Assembly (NCBI GenBank): GCA_016647705.1
Contig: CM028333.1
Location: 6,975,616-7,039,615, forward strand
Length of the DNA: 64,000 bases
Source of the DNA: Eucommia ulmoides
Lineage: Eukaryota; Streptophyta; Magnoliopsida; Garryales; Eucommiaceae
Reading direction: 5' to 3'
Shown here: positions 24,060-35,722 of the stretch, one piece after another
How positions within the stretch are numbered: the first letter of the stretch is position 1
How the letters are laid out: every line of letters begins with the position of its first letter
The notes under the pieces: model-generated
Seen by the model: only the letters and a program-made list of their open reading frames with translations
Database searches by the model: none
What the model was told of the DNA's origin: nothing
Position numbers and translations under genes: made by a program

Positions 24060-24715
24060 TGATGTCGCTAAAAATTCTCAGCACGTGCAATCAACTTCTC
24101 ACATGTCAAAAATCTCTTCACCTTCCTCCTTTAACCTGCAAAACCGTCCAATTCTCAAGGGGGACACCAGTGTAGTGTTGGCCAACAAACCTCCGATGTG
24201 AGAATAATTTAATCTAATAATTGAGAAGGCTAAAATGTTCAAATTAATTGTAAAAAATAAACAATGATACCTTCCTTTTATATAGGCTCAGTTAACCTTT
24301 GCCATTTCATTGGTGAGGTCGTCTGTTACGAGATCTTCTCCTAACGGCCTAGTAGATAACCACCATCCTCTACCTTTAATCCAAGAGGTGATCTCTGTAA
24401 CGTGCTCCACCAAATATGGGTCATTACAGTTGATTACTTACAACGTTCGCATGCACAAAAATTATCGTTATCATGGGCTTACCTATTCATCCTTTGGCTT
24501 GATCACCGTGAGCTCAAATTGCCCATTGATGGGCCTCTTCGTGAGGATGTTTAATTTGCATAGTCGACTGCTGAGGTTCCTTCCCCGATGGGCCTATCAT
24601 GCTCGGCCCAAATTATACACCGGGTCTACATATTTGGGGTCGAATTATTGACTCAATCTGACCCATTAAGACTCTCACACCTATGTCAGTTGTGAGCAGA
24701 AATTTTTCCATATCA
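24060..24715 (-). repeat. 5' LTR of element Y
   Basis: 656 bp. On the minus strand it starts TGATATGG and ends GCGACATCA, followed by TTTGACGCCGTCTATGGG, close to the primer-binding region of element X. A TATATAAAAGG box lies near 24276-24286 (complement). Confidence 0.7.
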
Positions 24716-25019
24716 GAGTCCACTGGAAGGCTAATGAATCGTCTTCATCGAATTGGCTTTGAATGTAATATAAAGATATACTAGTAGATGAGAGAAGTCT
24801 TAGGATATTTTTCTCTATCTCAAAGAGTAGCCAATCCATTTATATAGTGTTAAAAAATTTAGGAGTTACAAAAATAATAATAAACACAATAATTGATAAT
24901 AAACACAAAACCAAAAACTAAATAATAATAATAATAATAATTGTCAAACAAAAAAAACTGAAATTTTAATAAATGAAATGAAGGTTTGGAAATTTTTACT
25001 CAATACTTAAAATAAAACT
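24716..25019. other. Spacer, no gene
   Basis: AT-rich sequence between the LTR of element Y and duplicated block 2, with an (AAT)n run near 24925-24941. Nothing recognised. Confidence 0.4.
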
Positions 25020-25162
25020 TACAAAATTTTATAACATAATCTTAAATTAAGATTAAGTTGACAATTTGATTCAAAGAATTATTTGGGAGAACCATATGTG
25101 GGATGAATGACACATGCATGAAAATATTTTATTTATTTATTTATTTGTTTTACAGTATGGAC

Positions 25163-25743
25163 TAAAGATGGTCATGGGTTTGGGAGCCCACCCAACCCTC
25201 CCAGCCCAATGCGAAATTTTTAGGGCTTGGGCTTAAACTTTGAGCCCATGGTTAGGACTTGGGTTGCAAAGTTTAGGCCCGAGTAAAATTTGGGCCGGGT
25301 TTGGGCAAGCCTAATATTTTCTAGGGCCGGGCCGGATCGGCCCAAGGATTAAATTAAATTAATATATATATATATATATATATGGCCTTTTTTTTTTACC
25401 CCCGGTAGGATTTTTGTTTTTTGGTTTGAATGTGAATGTAGCTTCTTTTGTGTGTGTGTGTGTAGAAATGAATGGTGTGGGACTCTGCCTGCTTATTTTG
25501 CAGTAATTAGTGATGAATTTGTTTTTGTGTAATGATTATGTTTTTGTTTTTGTTTTTATTTAATTTAAAAAAAAAAATTATAAGGCGGGGCTAGGGCCCT
25601 AATTAATTTGATAGGGCGGGGCTTGAGAAAAAAAATAAGGCCCGATCTTAAGGCTGGACCGGGTTAGGACCTTACATATTTTTTTAATTTCTTACCTAAA
25701 ATCCGGTCCGAGCCTGGCCCGGCTCGGCCCATGACCAACCCTA
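25163..25743. mobile_element. hAT MITE with empty site in block 1
   Basis: 581 bp with inverted ends TAAAGATGGTCATGGG / CCCATGACCAACCCTA and a perfect 8-bp target duplication GTATGGAC (25155-25162, 25744-25751). The paralogous position in block 1 (5810-5817) has a single GTATGGAC followed by the same flank, a true pre-insertion site. The interior is rich in GGCCC/GGGCC words with a (TA)n run, and there is no ORF. Confidence 0.92.
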
Positions 25744-27360
25744 GTATGGACTAGGCAATGCCATTGATACAAAATAAAATCTTTGATTTTTTATTAAAAA
25801 ATATGGTTTGAAAAAAGAATCATCATTTTTATGAACTTGGAAAAATACACAATCTAATCATATATTTATAAAACAACTATGATTTCCGAGAAACTTGACT
25901 TTTGGTATTCAATTTTTTTTGTATTATATATTTTTTTTTTTGGAAAGAAAGTGTGATTGCTTGGAATCTTTGTTGAAAAAACATGTTTTGAATTGAACTA
26001 TTTCTTCTTCTTCTTTTCTTTTCTTTTCTTTTTTTTTTATTTTTTATTTTTTTTATTTTTAACTTTCCATCCTTGATAATGCTTTTCAAAAATAAAAAAT
26101 AAAACGCAATTTGATCGCATACAAGAGTTCTTAACTTTCAGAAAAGCATGACTTCAATTTTATTTCTTTTTTTTAAAAAAACAAGATTTTAAATTTCATA
26201 AAAAAAAAAAAATCATAAATTTGATTCGATGATTTTTATTTTTTTTTAAGAAAAAGGCAATAATGTTTTAAATGTTTCTTTAAAAAAAATGTAAAAGCGG
26301 TAAACATGTTATGGGGACTTATTCATGATCCTAACAGCAGTAAATTCGCCACCTTTGCGTGCTCCGGTAAAGATCACAATGATATGAGTGCACATCAATC
26401 TGCGTTAGTTTTTGCTTTGTTGTATACATACTAGTTCTTTTTCGATTACACAGTTGACGACCAATCGACCGAGTAGGGCTCAGTTTCACACTTTTATTAA
26501 AATTCTAGTTTTCTCAAAAAAAAAAAAAAAAAAAAAAAAGGCCAACTAAGCAATATAATTCTAATTGGAATGTAATAATACCTGAAAAAAGTTAAAGGGA
26601 TAAGGGATGATTAGTTTTTTTTTTTTTTTTTGGGTCAAGTAAGGGATGATTAGGCAATGGTGCCTAAATAGAGAGCCCCCCATAACTTATATTAACTTGA
26701 GTATAAATTCGTTATTATGTTTTAGTCTCATCATCAGTATATTCCTTTATATTTTCAATAAAATGCTTCCAATTAATATTTACATCGCTTGCCGCTGGTG
26801 CCACCCTTTTTTGCCACCTATCCTTGCCCACCATCAGACCTCATGATTCCGGTTACCAAAGTCCGGTCATCGGCTACCGAAATATTTTTTAATTACATGT
26901 AACTATTTTTTAATATATATTTTTGATTAGTTGTAATTATTTTTTAATGTGTTTTTTAGTTATATCTTTTAATTTTATTTTTAGTTACATTTACGTAATT
27001 TTCTGGTTATTGGCAACCAAAAATTAGTTGAATATGACTAAAAAATTAAAACTAAAATGTATATCAAAAAATATTACTAAGAATTAATTGAATGTAATTA
27101 AAAATAACTCTGGCGACCAATGGTGGCCGGAATCCAGCGGTTAATGACGGTGGGGTGGCGGTTAATGAAGCAACTCTAATTGGAACAGTACTCGTTTTTA
27201 TAAACTCTAAAGATGAGAATAAAACTAAAATAATTATTTGTTTTAGGACTTTTTATTAATTGTCGTCATTATTAGAACTTCCTACCAATTGTACCAAAAA
27301 TTAATTAGATTAAAATAATTGTGTGCTTCTAAGTTCAAGTAGACAACTAATTTAATTTAA

Positions 27361-27446
27361 ATTATAGAGAAATAGAGTAACATAAAAATCAATTCATCAT
27401 TAAATTATAGAGAAATAGAGTAACATAAAAATCAATTCATTAAAAT
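27361..27446. repeat. 43-bp tandem duplication
   Basis: Two adjacent copies starting ATTATAGAGAAATAGAG at 27361 and 27404. The paralogous stretch near 7366 is single-copy, so the duplication is specific to block 2. Confidence 0.75.
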
Positions 27447-27486
27447 TTGATTTGTACAAATTTTTAGGTAGTGTTTAAATATTTTA

Positions 27487-27783
27487 TGAATGAAACTATC
27501 AGAGAAAATTTAGAAATAATACACATCAAATAGAAGATTAGAGAAAATCGTTTACGATAGTTTGGACATGTGCATAGAACACTCATGAATATACCAGTGA
27601 GAAAATGTGATTTAGTTCAAATACAGGGGTACTAGAGGGAGAGAGAGAGACCTAAAAAGAAGTTGGGCGAGACTCTTAAAATTGATTTGATTACATTAAA
27701 TTTAATTGAGGAGATGACTTTTCATCAATCACTATGACATAAACGGATTCCTGTAATCGATCCAGTGGGACAAAGGTTTACTT
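27487..27783 (+). mobile_element. 5'-truncated LINE fragment
   Basis: 297 bp of LINE 3' end. It encodes the decayed RLxWFGHV-type RT tail and ends in the GGGACAAAGG block. A 14-bp target duplication GTTTAAATATTTTA flanks it (27473-27486 and 27784-27797). Block 1 has one copy of that site with no insertion. It is closely similar to the LINE pieces at 53259 and 58288. Confidence 0.85.
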
Positions 27784-28258
27784 GTTTAAATATTTTAATT
27801 TTACCCTATTATTTTCATTGAGAATGATGTTGAGAATGATTTTGAAGTAATAATAATGTGGTTGCAACTAAAAAAATAATAATATATTATATTTGTTGGG
27901 AAAAAAATGGACAACTAATTTAGGAAGGAGGAAGTATAATTAATTATTTGCGCAACCAAACGTGCCATCAGGTTCGGAAAACCGTCTCTACTGCCTAGAA
28001 TATACCTCGATATTTTCAGGTTCATCTACATAAATTACTATAATATTATATTTTTATTATATTTTAATAATTTGTGTCTTGAGTCTCTGTTGCGTGTCCC
28101 TCCGAAAGCTATTACTCCTCATTGGTCATTACATGGTAGTTTCTGGGACATGATATTCATAGCTACAAGATTTCTTAATAATATATAAAATAATATGAAA
28201 GATTTGACCCCACACAATATTTTGCAGCTGGAAGTCATTGACTTGGCCACATATACAT

Positions 28259-28933
28259 TGATATAGGGAAATCTCGTCAAGTCAAGTACACCACGTGATC
28301 AAAATACGTTCAATTATAGAAGAACAGCCGAGATGAGAGTTAAAATCCCCTCAGTACCGAGCTGGGATACCCCCCCAGCTGAGCTGAGGGTCATCTCAGT
28401 GAAGAAATCGAGACCGATAAGCTGAGATCCGAACTGACGGTCTGAGGCACCCTCTGCTCGCCACCTCAGCACTAGGGAGTTCATCGGGCCGTTGTGAGGC
28501 TCTAGCCCATGGGCCTTTACTTATGGGCTCAAAAGCTAGCCCAGACATTTAGATGGCTAACATGTCTGCTCATTGGTTGTCCAGCGGATTATGTTAATTA
28601 ACCTGAGCTGGCCCCATAATTTCGCGGCACTAATCAAGCACTGGCGCCTATAAATACACCGAGGCACCCACTGCCCAGAGGTACGTGACTACTACTGAAC
28701 TCAATATACTTTTAGTCTTTCCCCCCCGAATACTTACTCTTACGCCGGAGGGACTTTACTGGGGATAACCCCGATGGGTCTTTGTGCAGGTGCTCGGAGT
28801 AGAAGAGTGAAGCTCAACTCGAAGATCGTCACCACCCCTGAACTCAACCAGTTGCAGTGCTGATGGCCATCTTGTGTCCCCGATATCCTCCCGGACCATA
28901 TTGTTGACCCGCCACCACTTTTTGGCATCAACA
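28259..28933 (+). repeat. 5' LTR of element X
   Basis: 675 bp, TGATATAG start, GCATCAACA end. TATA box CTATAAATAC at 28648-28657. Pol II promoter-like layout: TATA, then a GGTACGTGAC start-site area. It matches 40581-41257 throughout, with many point differences, so the insertion is not recent. Confidence 0.88.
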
Positions 28934-28952
28934 GTTTGGCGCCGTCTGTGGG
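28934..28952 (+). other. Primer-binding region of element X
   Basis: TTTGGCGCCGTCTGTGGG directly follows the LTR, as at 41259. It is the expected tRNA primer site position; which tRNA was not determined. Confidence 0.6.
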
Positions 28953-29002
28953 AATCGCACTAAAAGCTTCCCCTGATCGTCAGCTCCCCACGAGGTTAAG
29001 AT

Positions 29003-30859
29003 TTGATGATCACAAGGTCTGGGAAAGAAATCCGCCAGGCCGACCAAGCGCTTGCCACCAGCAGTAATCCATCACCCATATCCGTGCAGGGTATGTCGAG
29101 GGCTCCCAAGTCGGATCCCCCGGTACCTCCTGCGGAGAGTCTCTACCTGTCCGCCATCCCGCCGTCCGGACTGGGAGGACTGACCATTCAGCACGCTGCC
29201 CGAGAGAGTCTAGTCCTGCCCCCAGGGCAGCTTGTTGGGCAGGTTTCTGGAGCACCTGAGGCAGCCTGCGTCGATCTTTTAGAACGTCAGTTAGGCGAGT
29301 TCCAAACCTTCTTCTAGATCGTCTTGGCCCGTTTGCCACCGACCCCTCCAATGGATCTTCCGACAGTCCAAGTGGCGAGCCGGGAGGGGCGGGCGGTCGA
29401 GGATGAAGAACGTGTCATCCGTTCCGACGGGTGTATCCCAAGGCCCCGGACCCACAACGTCGGTCGGAGAGAGGTGGAGTTAGCACCCCCTTAGGTCTCG
29501 GGATCCCCGTCGCCACCTCCACCAAGGCGAAGGAGAGGCGACCGAGCCGAGTCACCCCCCGTACATAGCGCTACCGTGTGGTTCGATCATCACCCCTGTC
29601 GCGTTTAGAAGGTAGATTCACATTCTCCGCCACAACAGCCCCTACCTCGTGCCGCTTTCAGTCAGGCTCGAGCCTAGCCAGGGGCTGAGGTAGTGGTAGA
29701 AAGGCGCCTAACTGACATGGAGGCAGCCTTACAATAGATCCGGGGAACCAGGGGCCCATCCAGGCTTCCATTGGAGGTAAGATTTCCTTTCATTGATGAA
29801 ATTCTGGAAGAACCCCTGCCCGCGCGATACACCCATCCCCAAATGATCCTCTATGACGGTGTCACTAATCAGGCGGACCACTTGTCCATCTTTAGGTCAT
29901 ATATGGACCTACACACTGCCTCAATAGTAATGAGATGCAAAGCATTTCCCCTCACCCTTACGGGGGCCGCCAGGGCTTGGTTCTGAACTTTGGCACCAGC
30001 CTCCATCTCCAATTTTCACGAGTTAGAGCTACTCTTCCTTTTGTGGTTTGGACGATCGCGGTGTAGGCCAAAAATCATGGCCCATATCCTCGCACTCCAG
30101 CAGTTACCCGACGAGTCACTGGGGGATTATGTGGAGAGATTTTACAAAGAGATCATCGGGTGCGATGAGCTCAACGACGTGGTCGCGATGAGCACATTCA
30201 TCGACGGCCTGAAGCATCGACGTCTCATGTATGACCTCTGTTCTAACCCAGCTCTTACTCTGGATGCCGCTCTAGATAGAGGCACGAAGTTTCATAATGT
30301 TGATGAGCGAGAAGTAGCCCGGAAGGATCGGGGGGGAGGTTAGAAGAAGAAAGGAAAGGCTGAGGAAGGGTCGAACAAACACCATGGATCCAAAAGGCTA
30401 CAGGCAGAAGGAAGGCTGGGGTCGTTGCCCGGGGATCGGAGACCATTCCCACCCCAGGAGAACCACCAGCAGAGCTACACGCCGCTCACGGTCTAGGTGC
30501 CCAGCGTCTTAGCTGAGAATGAGGGAAGGGATTTCTTTCCTCCTCCTCCTCCACCCAGTAGGAAACCAATGGGGAGGTCTATGGACAAATACTATGAATT
30601 TCACAAAGACCGGGGATACTCCACCGAGAATTTTTTTTGACTCCGAGAATAAATTGAGGCCCTCATTAGCAGGGGATACCTAGGTCGCTATGTTCGAAGG
30701 GATGACCAAGCTCCAAAGACGGGCGAGCACGACTTTCGCGACGAACATAGAGGTCGTAGAAGAAGAAGGAATAGAAGTCACCCCCCTCCTAGGTCAGAGG
30801 CGAGCAGGGGCGATGATGAACAAAGGATTGATGGCAAGATTAACGTCATCCATGGAGGA
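29003..30859 (+). pseudogene. gag: gag of element X
   Basis: Start MMITRSGKEIRQ at 29003 or 29006. After a Pro/Arg-rich linker the Gag core lies at 29771-30343 (VRFPFIDEILEEPLPARYTH, then CKAFPLTLTGAARAWF and LPDESLGDYVERFYKEI). It is interrupted by in-frame stops near 29315, 29485, 29605, 29674, 29734, 29984, 30341 and 30494, mostly TAG. The frame continues into the protease without a stop in the ancestral state, so gag-pro-pol was probably one polyprotein. Confidence 0.8.
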
Positions 30860-31630
30860 TTGGGCCTTGGGGGAGAGACCCTCTCATCCAAGAAAAGGTA
30901 TGAGCACAAAGCCAAGAGAAAAGTGAGTGAAGACGTCTTCGAGGTCAGCACGGTTGATGCTGCGGAACACAATGTTATTTCATTCAGCGAGGCAGACCGC
31001 AGGGATATTCACGTGCCTCATGATGACACACTCGTCATCGTGGCCCTCATCCATCACTACAAAATGGGGCGGATCCTGGTAGATGGTGGTAGTTCCGCTG
31101 ATATTATCTTCAAATGGGCGTTTGAGAAAATAAATATGGACCCCAACGTTATAAAACCATCGACGGCCCCCCTAGTCAGTTTTGGAGAGGATGTTGTGAA
31201 TGCTACCGGCTGGGTCTCACTTCCCGTAACGATCAGAGCCCATCCACGGACCTCTACTATTTAGACCAAATTTCTAATCGTGGACAGGTCGTCACCCTAT
31301 AACGCAATCATGGGTCGACCCATGGTGGTTGTCCTTAAGGCCATCTGCTCCCCATACCACCAAGCGATGAAATTCCCCACCGAGGGAGGTGTGGGAATAG
31401 TGAGGGGTAACCAAGAGTCCTCCCGGGCTTGTGCGCGAAGGGTGTTGGAAAAGAAAAAATACCAATTGAAGACAGAGCCAAGGCTCAGAGATTTTGAACT
31501 CATGGCTCTTGGGCAGGGACCAGTGCTTGTGCCCATCGATGATCCAAGAGAGGAGGAGGCCGGTCCTCGACCTCACGAAGAATTACAGGAGATTTCCATA
31601 CACCTAACCATCGAAGAACGAACTGTCTAG
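30860..31630 (+). pseudogene. Protease region of element X
   Basis: Aspartic protease with ILVDGGSSADII; the active-site Asp codon is at 31082-31084. The Tat-type variant is DGGSSAD rather than DTGSS. It is followed by SSPYNAIMGRP at about 31286-31318 and a charged linker. TAG stops at 31264 and 31630 break it. It would cleave the Gag-Pol polyprotein. Confidence 0.78.
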
Positions 31631-31708
31631 ATCGGTACTAGTCTCCCGTCCGAACAAAGGGATGAACTCATCCAACTGCTCCAACGCAATTACAACGTCT
31701 TTGCCGTC

Positions 31709-33080
31709 CCATGACAAGCTGTCGGGTGTTGATCCAAGCGTGGCGATGCACCGCCTCCACTCTGATCCACACCATCCTCCCGTGCGGCAAAAATGAAGAA
31801 AATTTCATCCGAAGCACCAGAAGATAATTGAAGTAGAATTGGATAAATTGATCAACTCTGGCGTCGTCGAAGAAGTCAAATTCCCGGACTGGTTGGCGAA
31901 TGTGGTCCTAGCTCCCAAGGCTGGTAATAAGTGGTACCTCTGCGTTGATTTCAAAGATCTGAATAAAGCCTGCCTGAAAGACTTCTTCCCTCTGCCCCGG
32001 ATTGACATCGTCATAGACGCCACAGCAGGGTATGACCGCCTGAGTTTCCTCGACGCTTAAGCCGGGTACAATCAAATCCCAATGTCCCCCCCCTCCGATA
32101 AGAGCAAAACGTCGTTTATCACTGATAAGGGTACATATTGTTACAAGGTAATGCCGTTTGGCTTGTACAACGCCGGAGCCACTTATCAACGACTGGTGAA
32201 CAAAATGTTCAAGGAAGAGATCGGACGGACGATGGAGGTTTACATTGATGACATGTTGGTCAAGAGCTCGAGGGCCCTTGACCACACCCAACATCTCTAC
32301 GACTGCTTCGAAAAACTCCGGGCTCACCGCATGAAGCTCAACCAGAACAAATGTATTTTTGGGGTTTCTGCGGGAAAGTTCCTGGGATACATGGTCTCCC
32401 AGCGCGGCATCGATGCTAACCCCGATCAAATACATGCAATCCTTGGGATAGCCTCTCCTTGGAATAAGAAGGAAGTGCAGATGCTGACGGGGAGACTCGC
32501 TGCACTCAACCGCTTCATAACTAGAGCGTCGAAAAAGTGTCTTCCGTTCTTCAAAGTGCTAAGAGGCAACGACAACTTTGGATGGACCGACGAGTGCGAA
32601 TCGACTTTCCAATTGCTCAAGAGTTATCTGTCCTCTGCTCCTTTACTCAGCATCCCGAAGGAAGAGGAGACACTGTACTTGTATATTGCCGCGTCTACAA
32701 CTGCGGTAAGTGCTGCTCTTGTAAGAGATGACGTCGAGGTCCAACACCCGGTCTTTTACTCTAGCAGGATCCTCTCGGATGCTGAGACGAGGTATACTAA
32801 GTTTGAGAAACTAACTTATGCCCTACTGGTGGCTTCTCGGAAGCTAAAACAGTATTTCTAAGCCCACGAGATCGTCGTTCTCACGGACCAACCGATAAGG
32901 CAAATTTTACATTCACCAGACATCTCGGGACGACTAATGAAGTATAGCCTTGAGCTAGATCAGTTTCACATCAAATATCGCCCTAGGACGGCCATTAAGG
33001 GCCAGGTCTTGGCAGATTTCATCGCTGAGCTCACATTTTCTGAGGACCCCGAGCCACCCACCACTCACCGAAAGCGAAAA
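31709..33080 (+). pseudogene. pol: Reverse transcriptase and RNase H of element X
   Basis: After a frameshift near 31705 the RT domain runs LDKLINSGVVEEVKFPDW, the CVDFKDLNKAC block, PLPRID, MPFGLYNAGATYQRLV, and the catalytic YIDD at 32241-32252, then the RNase H connection FTDECESTF-like block, ending near 33050 (VLADFIAEL). Stops occur at about 31794, 32058 and 32861. It would copy element RNA into DNA. The equivalent minus-strand copy is at 19869-20650. Confidence 0.85.
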
Positions 33081-33560
33081 GGTGGAAGAAGGGAAAGTGC
33101 CGGGGGACTCCAGCCCCGGTATTGGTTCGACGATGTGGAAGCTATTCACCAATGGATCATCCAACACCAGTGGTTGTGGAACAGGGATGGTGCTCGTTGC
33201 CCCAGGCAATGAAGAGATAGAGTACGCCCTGAGGCTGGGGTTTAGAGCAACTAACAATGAGGCAGAGTACGAGGCTCTCCTGGCAGGGCTCCGCCTAGCC
33301 AGAGAGTTTAATGTGACGGCATTATCCGTTTTTTACAACTCTCAGCTAGTCATCAACCAGGTCAACGAGGAATATTTGGTAAAAGATCTCAGTATGACTG
33401 CATATCTTGAGAGGGTCAAAACCCTGATGGTGAAATTCAAAAAAATCAATGTATCCCAAATACCACAGGAGGAGAACCGGCACACCGATGCCTTGGCAAA
33501 CCTTGCCTCCGCAATATTATTAACCCTGAAGCAAAGTGTGCCAGTTGAATATCTGGATGT
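33081..33560 (+). pseudogene. Second (Tat-type) RNase H of element X
   Basis: Open from 33082 in a new frame (frameshift of about 1 near 33090). It shows the plant-type RNase H layout LFTNGSSN, GCGTGMVL, ATNNEAEYEALLAGL, YNSQLVINQV and HTDALANLASA. In families of this type the first and third blocks normally have Asp (VDGSS, SDSQL); both are Asn here (GAC/GAT to AAC/AAT), so two catalytic acidic residues are gone. Confidence 0.75.
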
Positions 33561-34881
33561 TTCGAGCACAGCAGGTTTCGACCAGGTAGCTCCGATCTGT
33601 GAGCTCAATGACCATCCCACTTGGATGGACCCCATCCGTAGGTATTTGGAAGACAGAACACTCCCCAACGACCGCAACAAAGTAAGAAGGATGCTATATA
33701 GGTCGGCCAGATATTGCATTCTGGACGGGGTCCTTTATCGACGTTCCTTCTCTAGACCATACTCACGGTGTCTGCGGCCGGAAGAGGCCGACTATGTTAT
33801 GAGAGAGACCCATGAGGGAATCTGTGGCAACCACTTAGGGGACAGGGCCCTGGCTGGCAAACTCTTCCGCCAAGGGTATTTTTGGCCAAAAATACTGTAA
33901 GACACGAGTGAGTTGGTGAAAAAATGTGACAAATGCCAACGTTTTAGTCCCCACCCTCATCTACCACCAACGACTATGGTGCCCATGGCGAGCCCGTGGC
34001 CCTTTGCTCAGTGGGAAATTGACTTGTTGGGCCCTTTTCCACAGGCCACCGGTCAAAGAAAATTACTCGTTGTCGCTATCGATTACTTCACCAAATAGGT
34101 GGAAGTCGAACCCTTGGCTCGCATCACCAAGAAGAAAGTCCGGGACTTTGTCTAGAAGTCCATGGTATGCCGATTTGGAATCCCGAGGGTAATCGTGTTC
34201 GACAACGGCACAAGGTTCGACAACGATTTATTTACTTCTTTTTTCTACGGCCTGGGTATCCGCACACACTTTGCGTCTCTTGGTCATCCGCAAGCTAATG
34301 GACAGGTAGAGGTCACGAATCGGACAGTTTTGCACGGTTTAAAGACCAGACTTGACAGAGCGAATAAGAGGTAGGTGGAAGAACTTTACCCGATCCTCTG
34401 GGCATACCACACCACTTCCCGAACCCCAACTGGAGAGACGCCGTTTGCAATAACTTTTGGATCCGAATCCGTAATTCCTACGAAAATTGGATTGCCAACC
34501 TTCCGAACGTCGCTACAGGGGCAGGACCAGCAGACGAACGACACAATGCTGGCCCTTAACCTGGACCTTCTGGAAGAACGACGAGAGAACGCTCGAGTGT
34601 GCCAGGCAGCATACCAGCAGCAGGCAGCTCGATACTATGATAGAAGGGTACGACCGCGGTATTTTGACGTCGAAGACCTAGTCCTCAGAAAGGTTACCCT
34701 AGCGACCAAGGAGCCAAATGCAGGAAAGTTGGCCCCCAACTGGGAGGGACCTTATCGCGTGATAAGAGTTGCAAGACCGGGTACCTATGAGCTCAAAACT
34801 GAGGAAGGCGTTCTGCTGCGACACCCGTGGAACGCCGACCATCTCAAACAATACCACTATAGGACGGAGGTCATTTTGTAA
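33561..34881 (+). pseudogene. pol: Integrase of element X
   Basis: Zinc finger HEGICGNH...CDKC (33811-33948), catalytic core with WEIDLLGPFP, VFDNGTRFD and the Glu of QVEVTNRT, then a C-terminal domain (YYDRRVRPRYFDVEDLVLRK, NWEGPYRV) ending TEVIL-stop at 34881. All three DDE residues are encoded. Stops at 33898, 34099, 34153 and 34372 interrupt it. Three of these four are TAG where Trp is expected in the family. Confidence 0.83.
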
Positions 34882-35334
34882 TCATTTCATCTGTATACCA
34901 CCAAGTATTAAGTATTTTGATGATAATATAAAGACTTTGTTACTCGAACGAGTCTTCTAGCGCACTAAGATACCTAAGTGGTGGACCGAACGTGTCACGT
35001 TGCAACCAGTAGCATAAGAAGTAAGGCTACTCCTACTACAGGCTGGAGGGACAAGGAGGTCATAACCGTGACAATTAGTCACCAAAATGATTCCACAACA
35101 TGTTTGAAGTTGTAAGCGTTGAACTAAGGTTTGTGAGGACTCGGCACGCGTACAGGATGGTGGGAGCGTGAAAGTGTAAGGGTCTGCAACCCTATCCCGA
35201 GCACATAAGTGGGTTCACGACCACTTGTCCGAGTTAGGGCAAAGGGTCGAAACAAATTGTCTGTTACATCCTAAAGGAGAGGGAGACGAGAAGGAATTGG
35301 GAACAAATGCTCAAAAAATTGTTGTGTTGTATTC

Positions 35335-35379
<45 letters not shown>

Positions 35380-35722
35380 TTACATCGGTGGGGTTCTTGC
35401 CCGTATACATAATCAAAATAAAAATAAAAATGAGTACAAGAGAAGTTCAGCAAAATTCAAAATACAAAAAATCTTTCTAAGTCTTCAAAAAAAAAAAAGA
35501 GGCCGAGGTGAAGACCTATTCTTCCCCGGAAACACCTTCGATGCCCACAACATCGACATTGGTGTCTTCATTGCCCTCAGCTTCCTCACCACCAGCTCCT
35601 TCAGCAGCGGCTTCATAAGTTGGACCCTTGGAAGGCCCCTCGACTGGCCACTCCACCGCCAACTCGCCTTGCTGGGAAAATTCCATCCCAACACCAGAGT
35701 AGTCGAACTCCGGATGATGGCT
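34882..35722 (+). other. Spacer of element X
   Basis: Non-coding between the integrase and the antisense ORF. It includes a 38-bp A run at 35338-35375 and no conserved motif. The long frame through the A run is an artefact. Confidence 0.5.

Larger units (their letters stand above)
14881..24715 (-). mobile_element. Tat-like Ty3/Gypsy element Y, heavily nested
   Basis: Order on the minus strand: 5' LTR 24715-24060, primer-binding region 24059-24042, gag, protease with DTG, RT with YIDD, RNase H, a second RNase H segment, integrase with zinc finger, core and C-terminus. It is broken by a hAT element (22894-23947), a solo LTR (17333-19014) and a 994-bp insertion (15886-16879). The 3' end is cut by the Athila-like piece. 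All coding parts carry stops or frameshifts. No matching 3' LTR is present: the LTR at 11047 belongs to another family. Confidence 0.75.
25020..28258 (+). promoter_or_regulatory. Orphan RGLG upstream region, copy 2
   Basis: Colinear with 5690-7660 over its whole length. Its last 300 bp also match block 3 (48895-49040 and 51880-51960: the GTTCGGAAAACCG block, the AGTCTCT-GTTGCG block and the GATTTGACCCC block). No RGLG exon follows, because LTR 28259 begins where the 5' UTR would be. It is therefore a remnant of a third copy whose gene body is missing from this window. Confidence 0.65.

Noticed and set aside
11047-24715. Treating 11047 LTR and 24060 LTR as the two ends of one element
   Set aside because: Their sequences and termini differ; the 11047 LTR belongs to the X family.
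28740-28931. 63-aa minus-strand frame repeated at 41065-41253
   Set aside because: Lies within both LTRs of element X; conserved because the LTRs are copies, not because it codes.
31908-32435. 175-aa minus-strand frame
   Set aside because: Shadow of the RT coding strand of element X; no independent motif.
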